Assembly: GCA_018268465.1 (NCBI GenBank)
Contig: JAFDWN010000003.1
Coordinates: 1 to 43,652 of the forward strand
Reading direction: 5' to 3'
Length of the DNA: 43,652 bases
Origin: Actinomycetota bacterium
GTDB taxonomy: Bacteria > Actinomycetota > Actinomycetes > Mycobacteriales > Mycobacteriaceae
Under the pieces are notes generated by a model, which saw only the letters and a program-made list of their open reading frames with translations, did no database searches and was not told the DNA's origin. Shown here piece after piece: positions 24,098-35,891 of the stretch (positions are counted from its first letter, which is position 1; each line of letters opens with the position of its first letter). A program made the translations under genes and the position numbers.

Positions 24098-25012
24098 GTG
24101 GTGGCTTACTCAGCTTCGGCCACCGTCGTAGCGCTGCTGCGCGACATGCCGAAGACGATGACGATGGCCAACCTCGGTGAAGCCCTGCTCGACAGCGGCT
24201 CCGCTGATCAGGTGTGGGACGAACACGTCGGCGCGACGCTGCTGCCCGTGCCGGGAACCGAGCCGGACCGCGACGCCGCCGCCCGAGACATCGAGCAATG
24301 GGATGCCCGCGGCTGGCGAACACTCACGGTCCTCGACCGCGAGTATCCCGACCGGGTCCGCGCCGCACGGCGGCCACCCGCGCTCCTGATGGCAGCGGGA
24401 ACGCTGGCTGATGATGACTACTCCGTGGCGATCGTCGGCTCCCGGAACGCGTCGACCGGCGGGCTCGACTTCGCCGCAGGTGTGGCCCAGGGTCTCGTCG
24501 AACACGACGTCACCGTGGTGTCCGGCCTCGCTGAGGGCATCGATACCGCAGCGATGACCGCCGCTGTCGAGCTGGGAGGTCGGGTCGTCGGTGTCATCGG
24601 TACCGGCATCGACCGCGCGTACCCGCCGCCGAACGCCCAGTTGCAGGCCACCATCGCCGAACGGGGCTTGGTGCTCACTCAGTTCCTCCCCGGTTTCCCC
24701 GGGTCGAAGTGGGCGTTCCCCGCACGCAACCGGACCATGAGCGCCTACGTACAGGTGACGGTGATCGCCGAAGCCACCGAGCAGTCCGGAACCAAGCACC
24801 AGGCATTGGAAGCCGTGGCCCACGGTCGGCGGCTCGTGTTGCGCCGCAACGTGGCTGAGGGCACGACGTGGGGACGGACCCTCGCCGACCGCCCCGATGT
24901 GTTCGTGGTGAGCACGGCCGGCGAAGCGATCTCGCAGCTGGAGCACATCGCCGCCGCGGAGCAATCGGTGCGCACCCACCTCGCCCCGGTGGCGGCGGGC
25001 ACCGCCTGGTGA
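24098..25012 (+). CDS. DprA/Smf-like protein, ShosA-type
   Basis: A 304-residue protein from GTG 24098, seven bases after GGAGG. A Rossmann-like DprA core is clear: VAIVGSRNASTGGLDFA (~110-126), VVSGLAEGIDTAA (~142-154), a GRVVGVIGTGIDRAYP segment, and FPARNRTMSAY. The N-terminal helical domain is short and the protein is smaller than chromosomal DprA. It overlaps the next gene by four bases (GTGA). DprA next to a phosphoribosyltransferase is the ShosTA arrangement, in which the DprA-like ShosA acts as antitoxin. The role follows from that family and is inferred here. Confidence 0.7.
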   Translation: MVAYSASATVVALLRDMPKTMTMANLGEALLDSGSADQVWDEHVGATLLPVPGTEPDRDAAARDIEQWDARGWRTLTVLDREYPDRVRAARRPPALLMAAGTLADDDYSVAIVGSRNASTGGLDFAAGVAQGLVEHDVTVVSGLAEGIDTAAMTAAVELGGRVVGVIGTGIDRAYPPPNAQLQATIAERGLVLTQFLPGFPGSKWAFPARNRTMSAYVQVTVIAEATEQSGTKHQALEAVAHGRRLVLRRNVAEGTTWGRTLADRPDVFVVSTAGEAISQLEHIAAAEQSVRTHLAPVAAGTAW

Positions 25013-25845
25013 CCGACCAGCAGTCGGACGGCGATCTGCGCAACGAGATCATCATTGCGACCAGCAGGGTCGCGTACTTCCACAACATCGCCGGCCCGGG
25101 TGCCGGAATCTGCGGTGTCTGCTGCGGACCCGCTCCCGAATCGGGGATCTGTTCCACGTGCCTGACTACCCGGGAAACCCTCTTCGGCGCGACCTGTGAC
25201 CACACGTTCTTCCTCGCCTACGCCGACGGTTACAACCCCGGTGGCCGGACCCAGAGCGTGCAGACGATGCGCAACTACAAGGCGAATCCGGCTCCCCAGC
25301 GCAGCGTCGACGACGTGCAGCTGCTCACGTTCACCACTACCTGGATCCACGACGACTGCATGCGCGCAGCCGAGGGCGGCGAGTGGGACGTCGCGACATT
25401 CGTGCCGTCCCGCACATCCCGTACCGGTCCGCACCCGGTCACCGGCATTGCCCGGAACGTGGCACGGCTCGCCAACGACGACCCGGCCAGCGGCGGGAAG
25501 TACCAGATCAAGCGCGTGCTCATGGAGTGCGGCCCTGTGAACGTCTCCCGCGTCGCCAACGCTGCTCGCTTCGCGGTCCCCGACGCGGCGCGGCCCCTGA
25601 TCGAGGGGAAGCGGGTGCTGCTCGTCGATGACACCTGGACGACAGGGACCTCGTTGCAGTCGGCTGCCGCCGCGCTAAAGGCCGCGGGCGCCGCGGCCGT
25701 CACCGGACTGTGTGTCGCGCGGTGGCTGAGTTGGAACTGGGCACCGGAGGCCTCCCTGCTCGAAAAGGTCACCGTCGACGCGTTCGATCCGTTCTCCTGC
25801 ATCGCGGGCACGCACAAGTGCAGGCTCATCCCACACCGGCCATGA
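25009..25845 (+). CDS. ComF-like phosphoribosyltransferase, ShosT-type toxin
   Basis: The GTG at 25009 overlaps the DprA stop. The 278-residue protein has a cysteine cluster CGVCCG ... CSTC (~35-51), as in ComF/GntX proteins, and the PRPP loop RVLLVDDTWTTGTS (~201-214). In the ShosTA system the phosphoribosyltransferase ShosT is the toxic component. Competence ComF is the other possibility, but the strict overlap with a DprA gene inside an accessory island favours the ShosTA reading. Confidence 0.7.
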   Translation: MTDQQSDGDLRNEIIIATSRVAYFHNIAGPGAGICGVCCGPAPESGICSTCLTTRETLFGATCDHTFFLAYADGYNPGGRTQSVQTMRNYKANPAPQRSVDDVQLLTFTTTWIHDDCMRAAEGGEWDVATFVPSRTSRTGPHPVTGIARNVARLANDDPASGGKYQIKRVLMECGPVNVSRVANAARFAVPDAARPLIEGKRVLLVDDTWTTGTSLQSAAAALKAAGAAAVTGLCVARWLSWNWAPEASLLEKVTVDAFDPFSCIAGTHKCRLIPHRP

Positions 25846-25849
25846 GCTG

Positions 25850-26389
25850 CTACCGGTGCGGGTGGTGTTCGGCCCGTAACGTCTGACCTAACGACTTTCG
25901 TTCAGCCGTTTCCACCAGCATCTGTACCCGGCCGCGTAGGTCGAACTGATCACCCTCGGTGCGGCCGTGCCCAGTGATCGCATAGGGCCGCGCTTCAGTG
26001 CCGGCGAACCCGTTGCTGTCCAGAACGTCGAGTACGGCGCCAGCCGCGAACATCTTGCTCACCGTCGCTCCCGGAGCCAGCTGTATCGGCATCGTCACCA
26101 GGTCCCCCAGCACGTCACGAAACATCAAGACCTGCTTCCGGTCATCCAGGCGGGAGAGCTGGAACGCCATCTGGCTGATCTCGGTGGCGAGGCGCCCCGC
26201 GTTGGTGATCTCGATCGACACGAAAGGCTCAGTGGCGGCGAAACCCGACTTCGAAGTGACCCGGACCCGTGGCCCGCTGCGGCGCCACGAGACCACCTGC
26301 CATCCAAGAGCGATTGCCGACGCCACCAGCGCCAGGACGGAGACGCAAAGGGTCAGGATGACTGGACCGGTCCACGGGGAAGTTCCCAT
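25850..26389 (-). CDS. Membrane-anchored hypothetical protein
   Basis: A 179-residue protein with one N-terminal transmembrane segment (VILTLCVSVLALVASAIALG) followed by WQVVSWRRSGPRVRV, an actinobacterial signature I recall from unnamed membrane proteins, and a strand-rich soluble domain (VSIEITNAGRLATEIS). It lies convergent with the phosphoribosyltransferase gene, inside the GNAT-flanked segment. Function unknown. Confidence 0.55.
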   Translation of the reverse strand: MGTSPWTGPVILTLCVSVLALVASAIALGWQVVSWRRSGPRVRVTSKSGFAATEPFVSIEITNAGRLATEISQMAFQLSRLDDRKQVLMFRDVLGDLVTMPIQLAPGATVSKMFAAGAVLDVLDSNGFAGTEARPYAITGHGRTEGDQFDLRGRVQMLVETAERKSLGQTLRAEHHPHR

Positions 26390-26470
26390 GTGCGCAGGCT
26401 AACTGCAAGGCTCGACAGTTCCCCTGCTGGGTGCGGTGCACTGTCGGCTCGCCGTCGTAGGCTCCGCAAC

Positions 26471-26935
26471 ATGCCCCTGGAGTTCATCGACCACCGCCGC
26501 GGACCCGCGAACAAGTACTCGTGGGTGCCGTCGTTCGACTGGTCGGTCGCCTACGAGAACGACCAGTGGTGGGACAAGCCCAGGTACTACTCCGTGAGCG
26601 AACCGTGGTTCGTGCAAGTCATGGAGGACGGTAACGAGGTCGCCCGCGTCGAGTTCGACGACCCCGGCGGAATAAACCCGAAGTACCTGGGCGTGCCGAA
26701 GCTCGGCGAGGAGCGCCTGGAGATCCAGTTCGTCGAGGTGGCCACCGCCGCGACTCGCCGCGGGATCGGCACCCGGGTGGTACAGGGTCTCGCGGACCTG
26801 CACCATGGGCGTCGGCTGTTCGCATACAGCGAGGAGGCGGACGAGTTCTGGGCGTCGCTCGGCTGGCAGCGTTTCGACCACAGGGACGGACAACCGCAGT
26901 TCCACCGCGCGTTGTTCATCCAGCCGCCCCGATAA
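26471..26935 (+). CDS. GNAT-like acetyltransferase, paralogue 2
   Basis: A 154-residue protein from ATG 26471. It has the same plan as the 23492 protein: a Trp/Tyr-rich N-terminus (KYSWVPSFDWSVAYENDQWW), GNAT motif A ATRRGIGTRVVQ, and YSEEADEFWASLGWQRF, ending FIQPPR. The segment YSEEADxFWASLGW is shared with paralogue 1. It may be an acetyltransferase with a defence or immunity role, but neither is shown. Confidence 0.7.
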   Translation: MPLEFIDHRRGPANKYSWVPSFDWSVAYENDQWWDKPRYYSVSEPWFVQVMEDGNEVARVEFDDPGGINPKYLGVPKLGEERLEIQFVEVATAATRRGIGTRVVQGLADLHHGRRLFAYSEEADEFWASLGWQRFDHRDGQPQFHRALFIQPPR

Positions 26936-26955
26936 GCGGCTCCATCGGCGACGGA

Positions 26956-27120
26956 GTCGAGCGACCGATCGACTTCTCCCACAACGGATTCCATGGCAGG
27001 TTCCGCCAGCTCGAACGAATCATCCAGGTATTGGCCCTGGAGAACGAGCGGCTTCGGTCACCGGCCAAACTCTCTGGACGGGTCGATTTGCTCCCGACCA
27101 GACCGCGGGGCACGCCGTGA
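26956..27120 (+). pseudogene. Remnant of a small coiled-coil gene
   Basis: One frame reads VERPIDFSHNGFHGRFRQLE followed by RIIQVLALENERLRSP and stops at 27120. It looks like real protein with a coiled coil, but no ATG, GTG or TTG lies before it in frame. It is probably the 3' end of a lost gene. Confidence 0.3.
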
Positions 27121-27196
27121 CGGCAGTTCGTTTCGCGCACTCGACCTGCGCGTCCAAAAAAGTCCTCTTCGTACCGCGTCCTTATAGGCTGCTGCT

Positions 27197-27838
27197 GTGA
27201 ATTTGGTGAAGTCGAAGCAGCGGGTAGCCGACCACGGTGAGGTTTTCACCCCGCCGTGGTTGGTCGATGCGATGCTCGACCTGGTGAAGGGCGAGTCGGA
27301 GCGAATCGACTCCCGTTTCCTTGAACCCGCGTGTGGTTCGGGCAACTTCCTGGTTCCGGTGCTTCGACGCAAGCTGGCGACGGTTCACGCCCGCTACGGA
27401 CATAGCGACTTCGAGCGACGCCACCAATCCCTGTTGGCGCTGATGTCGATCTACGGCATCGAGTTGCTCGATGACAACGTGGCGGAGTGTCGCGAGAACC
27501 TGCTGGCGGTGTTCGCCGACTATCTCGGCGTGGTTCACGGAGACACCCTGTACGACGCAGCCGCAGCCGTGCTGGCGGCAAATATCGTCCACGGTGACGC
27601 TCAATCGATGACGACGCGTCAGGTCACGCCGATGCCGATCACCTTCGCTGAGTGGTCGTATCTCGGCAAGGGCAAGTTTCACCGCCGCGATTTCCGGTTC
27701 GACACGATGACAAAGGCGTCATCCTTCCGCGAAGAGGACACCCTGTTCGCCGATCTGGGCAAACATGAAATCTTCAGGTCGACCAAGGACCACGGATCAT
27801 TGTCAGTCGCCGGTATCGCAGGCCGCGACGATGACTGA
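27197..27838 (+). CDS. Short adenine methyltransferase-like protein without catalytic motif
   Basis: A 213-residue protein. EVFTPPWLVDAMLDLV and LEPACGSGNFL (42-52) are the start and SAM-binding motif I of N6-adenine methyltransferases, and YGIELLDDNVAECRENL fits motif II-III. No (N/D)PP(Y/F) catalytic motif is found anywhere in the protein. It ends by overlapping the next start by eight bases. It may be a non-catalytic subunit or partner of the 27831 methyltransferase. Confidence 0.7.
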   Translation: MNLVKSKQRVADHGEVFTPPWLVDAMLDLVKGESERIDSRFLEPACGSGNFLVPVLRRKLATVHARYGHSDFERRHQSLLALMSIYGIELLDDNVAECRENLLAVFADYLGVVHGDTLYDAAAAVLAANIVHGDAQSMTTRQVTPMPITFAEWSYLGKGKFHRRDFRFDTMTKASSFREEDTLFADLGKHEIFRSTKDHGSLSVAGIAGRDDD

Positions 27839-29466
27839 GCAGGTCACCTTCAGTCTGCGCAGCCGGAATCCGGACGTGCTGACCTGCATCGCTAACCTCT
27901 CCAACGACGAGGTGTTCACACCACCGGAGCTGGCCGCCGAGATGCTCGATCTGGTCGCGGACGCCTGGGCTGGCACCCATGATGAGGCCAGCATGTGGGC
28001 CGACAGGTCGGTGACCTTTCTCGACCCGTTCACCAAGTCCGGAGTATTTCTGCGGGAGATTACCAAGCGACTGACCGAAGGACTGGCGGCCGACATCCCG
28101 GACCTGCAGGAGCGTGTCGACCACATCCTCACTAAGCAAGTCTTCGGGATTGGTATCACTCAGCTGACGGCGATGTTGGCCCGACGCAGTGTCTATTGCT
28201 CGAAGTTCGCCAATGGTGAGCATTCCGTTGCCAGCTCGTTCACCACAGCGGCTGGCAATATCTGGTTCGAGCCTATGGAGCACACCTGGGCGGGTGCTAC
28301 CGAGTTCGTCGAGACCGCCGACGGAAACGGCAACCCGATCAGGCGCGGTACCAACGGGCGGTGTTCGTACTGCGGCGCCGCCCAGACCACCCTGGACCGC
28401 GGTGCGGGGCTCGAAAGCCACGCCTACGCCTTCATCCACACCGACGACATCAACGCTCGCATCGCCGAGCTGTTCGGAGCAGACATGCAGTTCGACGTCA
28501 TCATCGGCAACCCTCCGTACCAACTTCAATCCGACGGCGGAACACGGGACATCCCCATCTACCAGCACTTTGTGGAGCAGGCGAAACGACTTGCGCCGCG
28601 ATACCTGGCGATGGTCATCCCATCGAGATGGATGGCCAGCGGCCTCGGATTAACCGAGTTTCGGCGAACAATGCTGGCGGACACCCACATTCGCGAACTT
28701 GTCGACTACCCGAACGCCGCCGAGGTGTTCCCGTCCGTCGGAATCAACGGCGGCGCCTGCTATTTCCTGTGGGATGCGTCGCATGACGGAGCGTGCAACG
28801 TCACGACCGTTCGGGCCGGGGAAACCATCGGCCCGATGACGCGGGCGCTCGACGAGTTCGACGTCCTCGTGCGAGATGCGCGGGCGCTGACCATCCTGCG
28901 CAAGGTCCTTGAGAAAGACGAGCCGTCGGTCAACACGATCCTGGCCCGTGACAAGGAGTTTGGCTGGACATCCAATTTCGACCGCTTCCACGACACGGAG
29001 CGACCGGGCGACGTCGCGCTGTACTACATCCGGTCGATGAAGCGAGACAAGGGATTCATCGAGCGGGAAGCCGTGACGAAGAGCGCTCACCTCGTCGACA
29101 CCTGGAAGCTGCTGGTCCCGAAGGTCGGATCCGGCCGAGAGCGAGAGCGGTCCGGAGTTGACCTTGTGCTTGGGCCGCCGCTCGTCGCCCCGTCCCCATC
29201 CGTGTGCACCCAATCGTTCCTGTTCTTCTACCTCGATTCTGAGGACCAGGTGCGCAGTGTGAAGTCCTATTACGCGACGAGGTTTTTCCGTTTCCTGGTG
29301 TCCCTGCGCAAGATCACCCAGGACGCCACCCACTCGACCTACACATGGGTCCCAATGCAGGCCTGGGACCGAACTTGGACCGACGCCGACCTCTACGATA
29401 AGTACGGCATCACCGCTGACGAGATCGCCTTCATCGAAGCAATGATTCGGCCGATGGACCTGTCGG

Positions 29467-29474
<8 letters not shown>
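27831..29474 (+). CDS. Eco57I-like N6-adenine DNA methyltransferase
   Basis: A 547-residue protein from ATG 27831. EVFTPPELAAEMLDLV, motif I FLDPFTKSGVFL (63-74) and catalytic NPPY (227-230, in IGNPPYQL) are present. A CSYCGAAQ segment near residue 178 may hold a metal. The C-terminal half (residues 300-547) would be the target-recognition domain. It overlaps the upstream gene by eight bases and the downstream nuclease-helicase by eight bases, so the three are one translational unit protecting and cutting DNA. Confidence 0.8.
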
Positions 29475-32004
<2,530 letters not shown>

Positions 32005-32267
32005 GATTTCGACACTCCGGCTCACGGGTTATAGGCCGATAAGACCGTCTAACCGCGGTGAGCAAGCTGGCCGACGACGACGAAGAAGCCGCCACACCGT
32101 GGACGAATCCCTGGGGCGAGTTCCGCGCGAGCCATGCTCGCGTGCCGCCCACAACCTGGCATTGCAGCGCAAATATGTCGGTGCGATCGGTATCGTCAAC
32201 TGCGCCCGTGGCCATCGACGAATCCTCGTCACAAGCACGCTGCTACTCCAAAGGGAGGCTGGGAAAG

Positions 32268-32729
32268 GTGATCGGGACGTTCCAGGCGCTGTTCGTAGCG
32301 CTTGTCGCCGTGTTGCCTGGCAGTCTCTACACAATCGCATTGGTCAATCGGGGCGCGGGATGGGCATGGAGGAAGGACGACGCGGCCAATCAATTGATTG
32401 GATTCGTCGGCGTCTCGGCCGCGTTTCATGCCGTCTTCGCGCCAGCAACGTATTGGGCGTACCGCGAAGTCGTCGCCACCAATGCGTTGAAGAGCGGCCA
32501 CGTTAGTTGGTGGTGGTGGCCACTCCTGTTGACGTACGTAGTCGTTCCGTACGGTTGGGGCATCGTGGTTGCTCAATCACGAAGGTGGGGCCCGGAGACC
32601 GCTTCTATCGCAAATGGTTCAAACGCCGCGATGTCGATCGACAATCCCCAGCAGCGGGCCGCGCGGATCCTTGAGCTCGTCGACGAGCTCGGCTTTAGAG
32701 GCTCCTCCGCCGCCGGAGCCGCTGCCTGA
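32268..32729 (+). CDS. DUF6338-like membrane protein, C-terminus probably frameshifted
   Basis: The GTG at 32268 is preferred because AAGGGAGG lies nine bases upstream. Two or three hydrophobic segments (VIGTFQALFVALVAVLPGSL; WWWWPLLLTYVVVPYGWGIV) resemble DUF6338 proteins (LPGxLYT ... FHAxxAPxTYW). After about residue 105 the open frame is unnatural; the -1 frame reads GDRFYRKWFKRRDVDRQS to a stop, which fits a membrane protein tail. A lost base in the GGGGCCC run near 32590 explains it. Function unknown. Confidence 0.5.
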   Translation: MIGTFQALFVALVAVLPGSLYTIALVNRGAGWAWRKDDAANQLIGFVGVSAAFHAVFAPATYWAYREVVATNALKSGHVSWWWWPLLLTYVVVPYGWGIVVAQSRRWGPETASIANGSNAAMSIDNPQQRAARILELVDELGFRGSSAAGAAA

Positions 32730-32862
32730 GATCCGCGATGACGATGTTCACCTGGTCTGCTGGATGGCGTTGGTGCCGCCGACTGGGCCGCCGGAGTCCC
32801 CCGTCGCGGCGGGCGTGGTGGACGGTGAGGGTGTCACGTTCGGCCCACTGCAGTCCTCTTGA
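32631..32862 (+). pseudogene. Small gene with a one-base insertion
   Basis: The first part, MSIDNPQQRAARILELVDEL, is in the frame of the 32268 gene. The second part, EAPPPPEPLPEIRDDDVHLV followed by CWMALVPP, is in the +1 frame and ends at 32862. Removing one A at TTTAGAG near 32697 joins them smoothly as LGF-EAPPPPEP. About 76 residues would result. No known function. Confidence 0.45.
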
Positions 32863-33010
32863 AGATCGCAGTGGCGGTCGGTATGGATTGGTTCGGCGGC
32901 GTCGTGGTTTGTGTAGGCGCTGTGTTGGCCCGCAGCAATGTACGACCGGCTGATTTGTGCGTCAGTCGGACAGCGATCGAATCGCGCTGAGAAGGAGATG
33001 GACCCGTCCG

Positions 33011-33751
33011 ATGAGCGATTGGCATGCCGAGAGAATGCTCGAATTGGCTGGGCGCACAGACAAGTACGATATTCTCTGGTACACGGAGAGCGGCCCGAAT
33101 ATCTTTTGCCGTTACGACACTGTGGAAGCCGCCGAGATTGAGGCCGGCAGCACCATCAGTCCCGCCGTTAACGCTGAGACTGTTCTCAATATGCCCGAAG
33201 ACCTGTTCGAGCATCCTGACCCAGACGGTCCTCTTCTTTACGCTGGCCGTATCTGCGTCAAGACGTTGCATTGGATGGGCAATCGATACGCGGTTATCGT
33301 CCGTTCTCCCGTCAACGAGACGGTGCGGCATTATGCAATCGTCGGAATCGCCGGTGACTATGAATGCGAAATATTCGGCCAGCCAACAGAAGATGCCGTT
33401 TGGCGGGGGTTGGAGAGGTACGTCCGCGAGTGCTGGAAGCGTATTGTTCGACGACCGTGTGCGGACGCGCACGGCTTCCCGATGATCGCTCCAGTTGAGC
33501 CGCCTGCGGATCCGCGAGAAGCGATCCGCATCTACTTTGACGCCGAGAATGCGAGGACGCCGGGAGCGGTTCGCTGCTGCAGCTTCCCAACTCCCACTGC
33601 GCCGCCCCGGCCGCCAGCCGGGTTGACTCTTGTCGCCGGTGCCGCTGCTGGCACCCAGGGGGAGGTGGCCTCGGTCGTGGAACCGAGCTGGTTTCTTTAC
33701 TGGGACAACACCGTCATCGCTGGCCTTGTGTTCTCGGGGCAACTGCGGTGA
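33011..33751 (+). CDS. Hypothetical protein
   Basis: A 246-residue protein from ATG 33011; AAGGAG lies 13 bases upstream, which is long, and an out-of-frame ATG is closer. Composition is mixed and strand-rich (YAVIVRSPVNETVRHYAIVG), with a Pro/Ala region before a hydrophobic C-terminus (SWFLYWDNTVIAGLVFSG). No family recognised. Confidence 0.45.
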   Translation: MSDWHAERMLELAGRTDKYDILWYTESGPNIFCRYDTVEAAEIEAGSTISPAVNAETVLNMPEDLFEHPDPDGPLLYAGRICVKTLHWMGNRYAVIVRSPVNETVRHYAIVGIAGDYECEIFGQPTEDAVWRGLERYVRECWKRIVRRPCADAHGFPMIAPVEPPADPREAIRIYFDAENARTPGAVRCCSFPTPTAPPRPPAGLTLVAGAAAGTQGEVASVVEPSWFLYWDNTVIAGLVFSGQLR

Positions 33752-33808
33752 GCGCTGCGACGTCGTTGTCCTGTTGAGAACTGGCCGGCTGGGGCCGACG
33801 ATCACCTC

Positions 33809-34429
33809 GTGGTGACCGTGAATGTTTTCCGTGCGCGGCGGATCGCAGAGGAGCTTCTCGCCGACGTGTTGCCGCGCAGGTGGTCGCACACCATCGGGGT
33901 GGCGTCGGCCGCCGCTGATCTTGCTGACATCCTCGCGCCGGAGGACGCTGACACGATCGTCGCCGCGGCGTGGCTGCACGACATCGGGTATGCACCCGAC
34001 CTGATTAGCACTGGGTTTCACCCGATCGACGGCGCGGCTTACCTGGCCACGCACACCGTCACGCGAGCTGAAGTGATCAATCTGGTTGCGCACCACACAG
34101 GTGCAGCGCGAGAACGCGGTCTACACGACGCGTTGGCCGGCTACCCCGCGCCGGCTGGCGCCTCGCTGGCGATTCTCAGCTGCGCTGACTTGTGCACCGG
34201 TCCTGACGGAGCGCCGGTGGATCCAGGAGGCAGGAACGCAGAGGTTCTCACCCGGTACCCGGCCGGCCATCCGGTCCACCGGGCGGTCAGCGCATCGGGG
34301 CCAGGTCTTGTCGCGGATGCGCGCGCTATCCTCGACGCGGCCGCGACCACCGCGGTAGAGCGGCGGCCGGATGGCGGGGCGGCCCGCGCCGTGAAGCACG
34401 ACTGTCGCCGGGATTTGTCGGCACGGTGA
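33809..34429 (+). CDS. HD-domain phosphohydrolase
   Basis: A 206-residue protein. RWSHTIGVASAA supplies the first His, AAWLHDIGYAP the HD pair, and VAHHTGAA plus LAILSCADL the later metal ligands: the H...HD...H...D order of HD hydrolases. Such small HD proteins cleave phosphates from nucleotides or signal molecules. The GTG of the next gene overlaps its stop by four bases. Confidence 0.75.
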   Translation: MVTVNVFRARRIAEELLADVLPRRWSHTIGVASAAADLADILAPEDADTIVAAAWLHDIGYAPDLISTGFHPIDGAAYLATHTVTRAEVINLVAHHTGAARERGLHDALAGYPAPAGASLAILSCADLCTGPDGAPVDPGGRNAEVLTRYPAGHPVHRAVSASGPGLVADARAILDAAATTAVERRPDGGAARAVKHDCRRDLSAR

Positions 34430-34833
34430 TCCTCAAACCGCTACTGCGGCCACGGCGGCTTCAACCGGTCGCCGATCTCGGCCCGTACGAGATCAACGTC
34501 GGGGCGCTCTCAGCACGACATGTTGGGCTGACGATCGCCGTGCCCCGTGGTCGAAACATCCTCACCGGGCCATTGATGCTCACCCCTTCCGAGTCGATGA
34601 CCAAGCCGCTCCTGGTGCTTCGAGTGGGCGACTTCGACGTGGCGCTTCACCCCGGTGCAGTCGTCATGGTTGTTCCCGAGGATTACAAGGCGACGATCAC
34701 GATTGCCCCGAAGGGCGAATCAGGCAGAAACGCCCTACGTAGAGCCACCATGCCGGCGCTGCGCGCCGGCACACCAAAACCGGGATGCGATTCCTCCCGG
34801 CCGTCAACGACCGGCGTTCCTCGCAAGAGGTGA
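34426..34833 (+). CDS. Hypothetical protein coupled to the HD hydrolase
   Basis: A 135-residue protein from GTG 34426, overlapping the HD gene by four bases. The first 95 residues are strand-rich (VADLGPYEINVGALS; MVVPEDYKATITIAPKG) and the tail is basic and Pro/Ser rich. No family recognised. Confidence 0.45.
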   Translation: MILKPLLRPRRLQPVADLGPYEINVGALSARHVGLTIAVPRGRNILTGPLMLTPSESMTKPLLVLRVGDFDVALHPGAVVMVVPEDYKATITIAPKGESGRNALRRATMPALRAGTPKPGCDSSRPSTTGVPRKR

Positions 34834-34967
34834 GCTGAAAGATCGTGGCGTGTCGAGTGGTTCGGCGTTGTCGCGGTGCTGATGCGGGTACCGCGGGCTG
34901 CGTGAGTGACCGGAGCGTCGGGTTGGGTGCGGCGTTGATCGTCGGTGCTGTCGGTTAGCCTTCGCCC

Positions 34968-35099
34968 ATGTCGGCGGCTGAGTTCGAGGTCTGGGATGTC
35001 ACTGAGTAGGAGGTCCACAGTGACGAGACTGAGGGCCAGGAGGAGAAGTGGTGGCTGATCGATCCGTCGACGAGCGAGATCTGGCTGTTCAAGCCGCCG
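34968..35099 (+). other. 5' part of the HipA-like kinase frame, with in-frame TAG
   Basis: An ATG at 34968 lies six bases after the -10 box TAGCCT (34956-34961), a good leaderless start. The frame reads MSAAEFEVWDVTE, then TAG at 35007-35009, then EVHSDETEGQEEKWWLIDPS and EIWLFKPPV, directly continuous with the kinase gene. The stretch after the stop contains the conserved-looking WLFK lysine expected to bind ATP. The stop looks like a point change, perhaps from a TGG codon. Confidence 0.6.
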
Positions 35100-35891
35100 G
35101 TGATCAAGAACGGAGTGCGCCAGGGCGAGGACTGGGCCGAACGGGTCAGCACGGAGTTGGCCGACTTGATCCGCATTCCCTGTGCGCGGGTTCAGTTGGG
35201 TGTCCGGGACGGCCGGCGGGGCAGTATGTCGCGCGATCTGAAGCCGCCAGGATGGGATCTGCAATCCGGCAAGTTGCTGCTGGCCGCGTCCGATCCGAGC
35301 TATCAGACCAAGCGCAAGGGCCGGCCAGGTCATTCACTGGGGCGGATCCGTGAGGTGCTGCGCGGGGTTGACCCGCCACGCAGTCCCGCCATCCCTTCCG
35401 AGTTCGATGCGTTCGACGTGTTCGCGGGTTACATGGTGCTCGACGCCTGGATCGCCAACCGTGACCGTCACGACGACAACTGGGCGATTCTGCTGCCGCC
35501 ACCCGGCAGCACCGAGAACTATCGGCTGTCTGATTCCTACGATCAGTCCAGCAGCCTGGGTTACAACGTCCGGGACTCCGAGTGCGCCGCGCGTCTCGAC
35601 CAGGACGGCGGGGTGCTGCGCTGGGCTCGGAAAGGCACGGCGTGGCGGTTCGAGCACGACCTCGCCGTCGGACCGCCGACGCTCGTCGAGCACGCCATCG
35701 CCGCACTGGGCGTGTGCCGGCCGGCAGTCGGGGAGTACTGGCTGGACAATCTGCGTAGCGTGAGTGACGACACCGCTGCCGACGTGCTCCAACGGGTACC
35801 GGAATTGTCGGAGCCTTGCCGTAAGTTCGCCGGTGAGGTATTGCGGATTAATCGAGAAAGGTTGTTGGGTCATGCAGGCCGCCACGATTGA
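35100..35891 (+). CDS. HipA-like Ser/Thr kinase, body
   Basis: The longest uninterrupted frame starts at GTG 35100, 263 residues. FAGYMVLDAWIANRDRHDDN (His/Asp/Asn of the catalytic loop, NRDRHDDNW) and RLSDSYDQSSSLGYN (DFG-equivalent Asp, then SLG) are HipA/phosphatidylinositol-kinase-like signatures. Without the segment before 35100 it lacks the ATP-binding lysine, so this frame alone is probably inactive. HipA kinases phosphorylate tRNA synthetases and arrest growth. The next gene overlaps it by 20 bases and may be its antitoxin or partner. Confidence 0.7.
   Translation: MIKNGVRQGEDWAERVSTELADLIRIPCARVQLGVRDGRRGSMSRDLKPPGWDLQSGKLLLAASDPSYQTKRKGRPGHSLGRIREVLRGVDPPRSPAIPSEFDAFDVFAGYMVLDAWIANRDRHDDNWAILLPPPGSTENYRLSDSYDQSSSLGYNVRDSECAARLDQDGGVLRWARKGTAWRFEHDLAVGPPTLVEHAIAALGVCRPAVGEYWLDNLRSVSDDTAADVLQRVPELSEPCRKFAGEVLRINRERLLGHAGRHD

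Noticed and set aside
24098-25845. Natural competence genes dprA and comF
   Set aside because: Both are near competence-family members, but the coupled pair inside a defence region, the short DprA and lack of other competence genes fit ShosTA better; not fully excluded.
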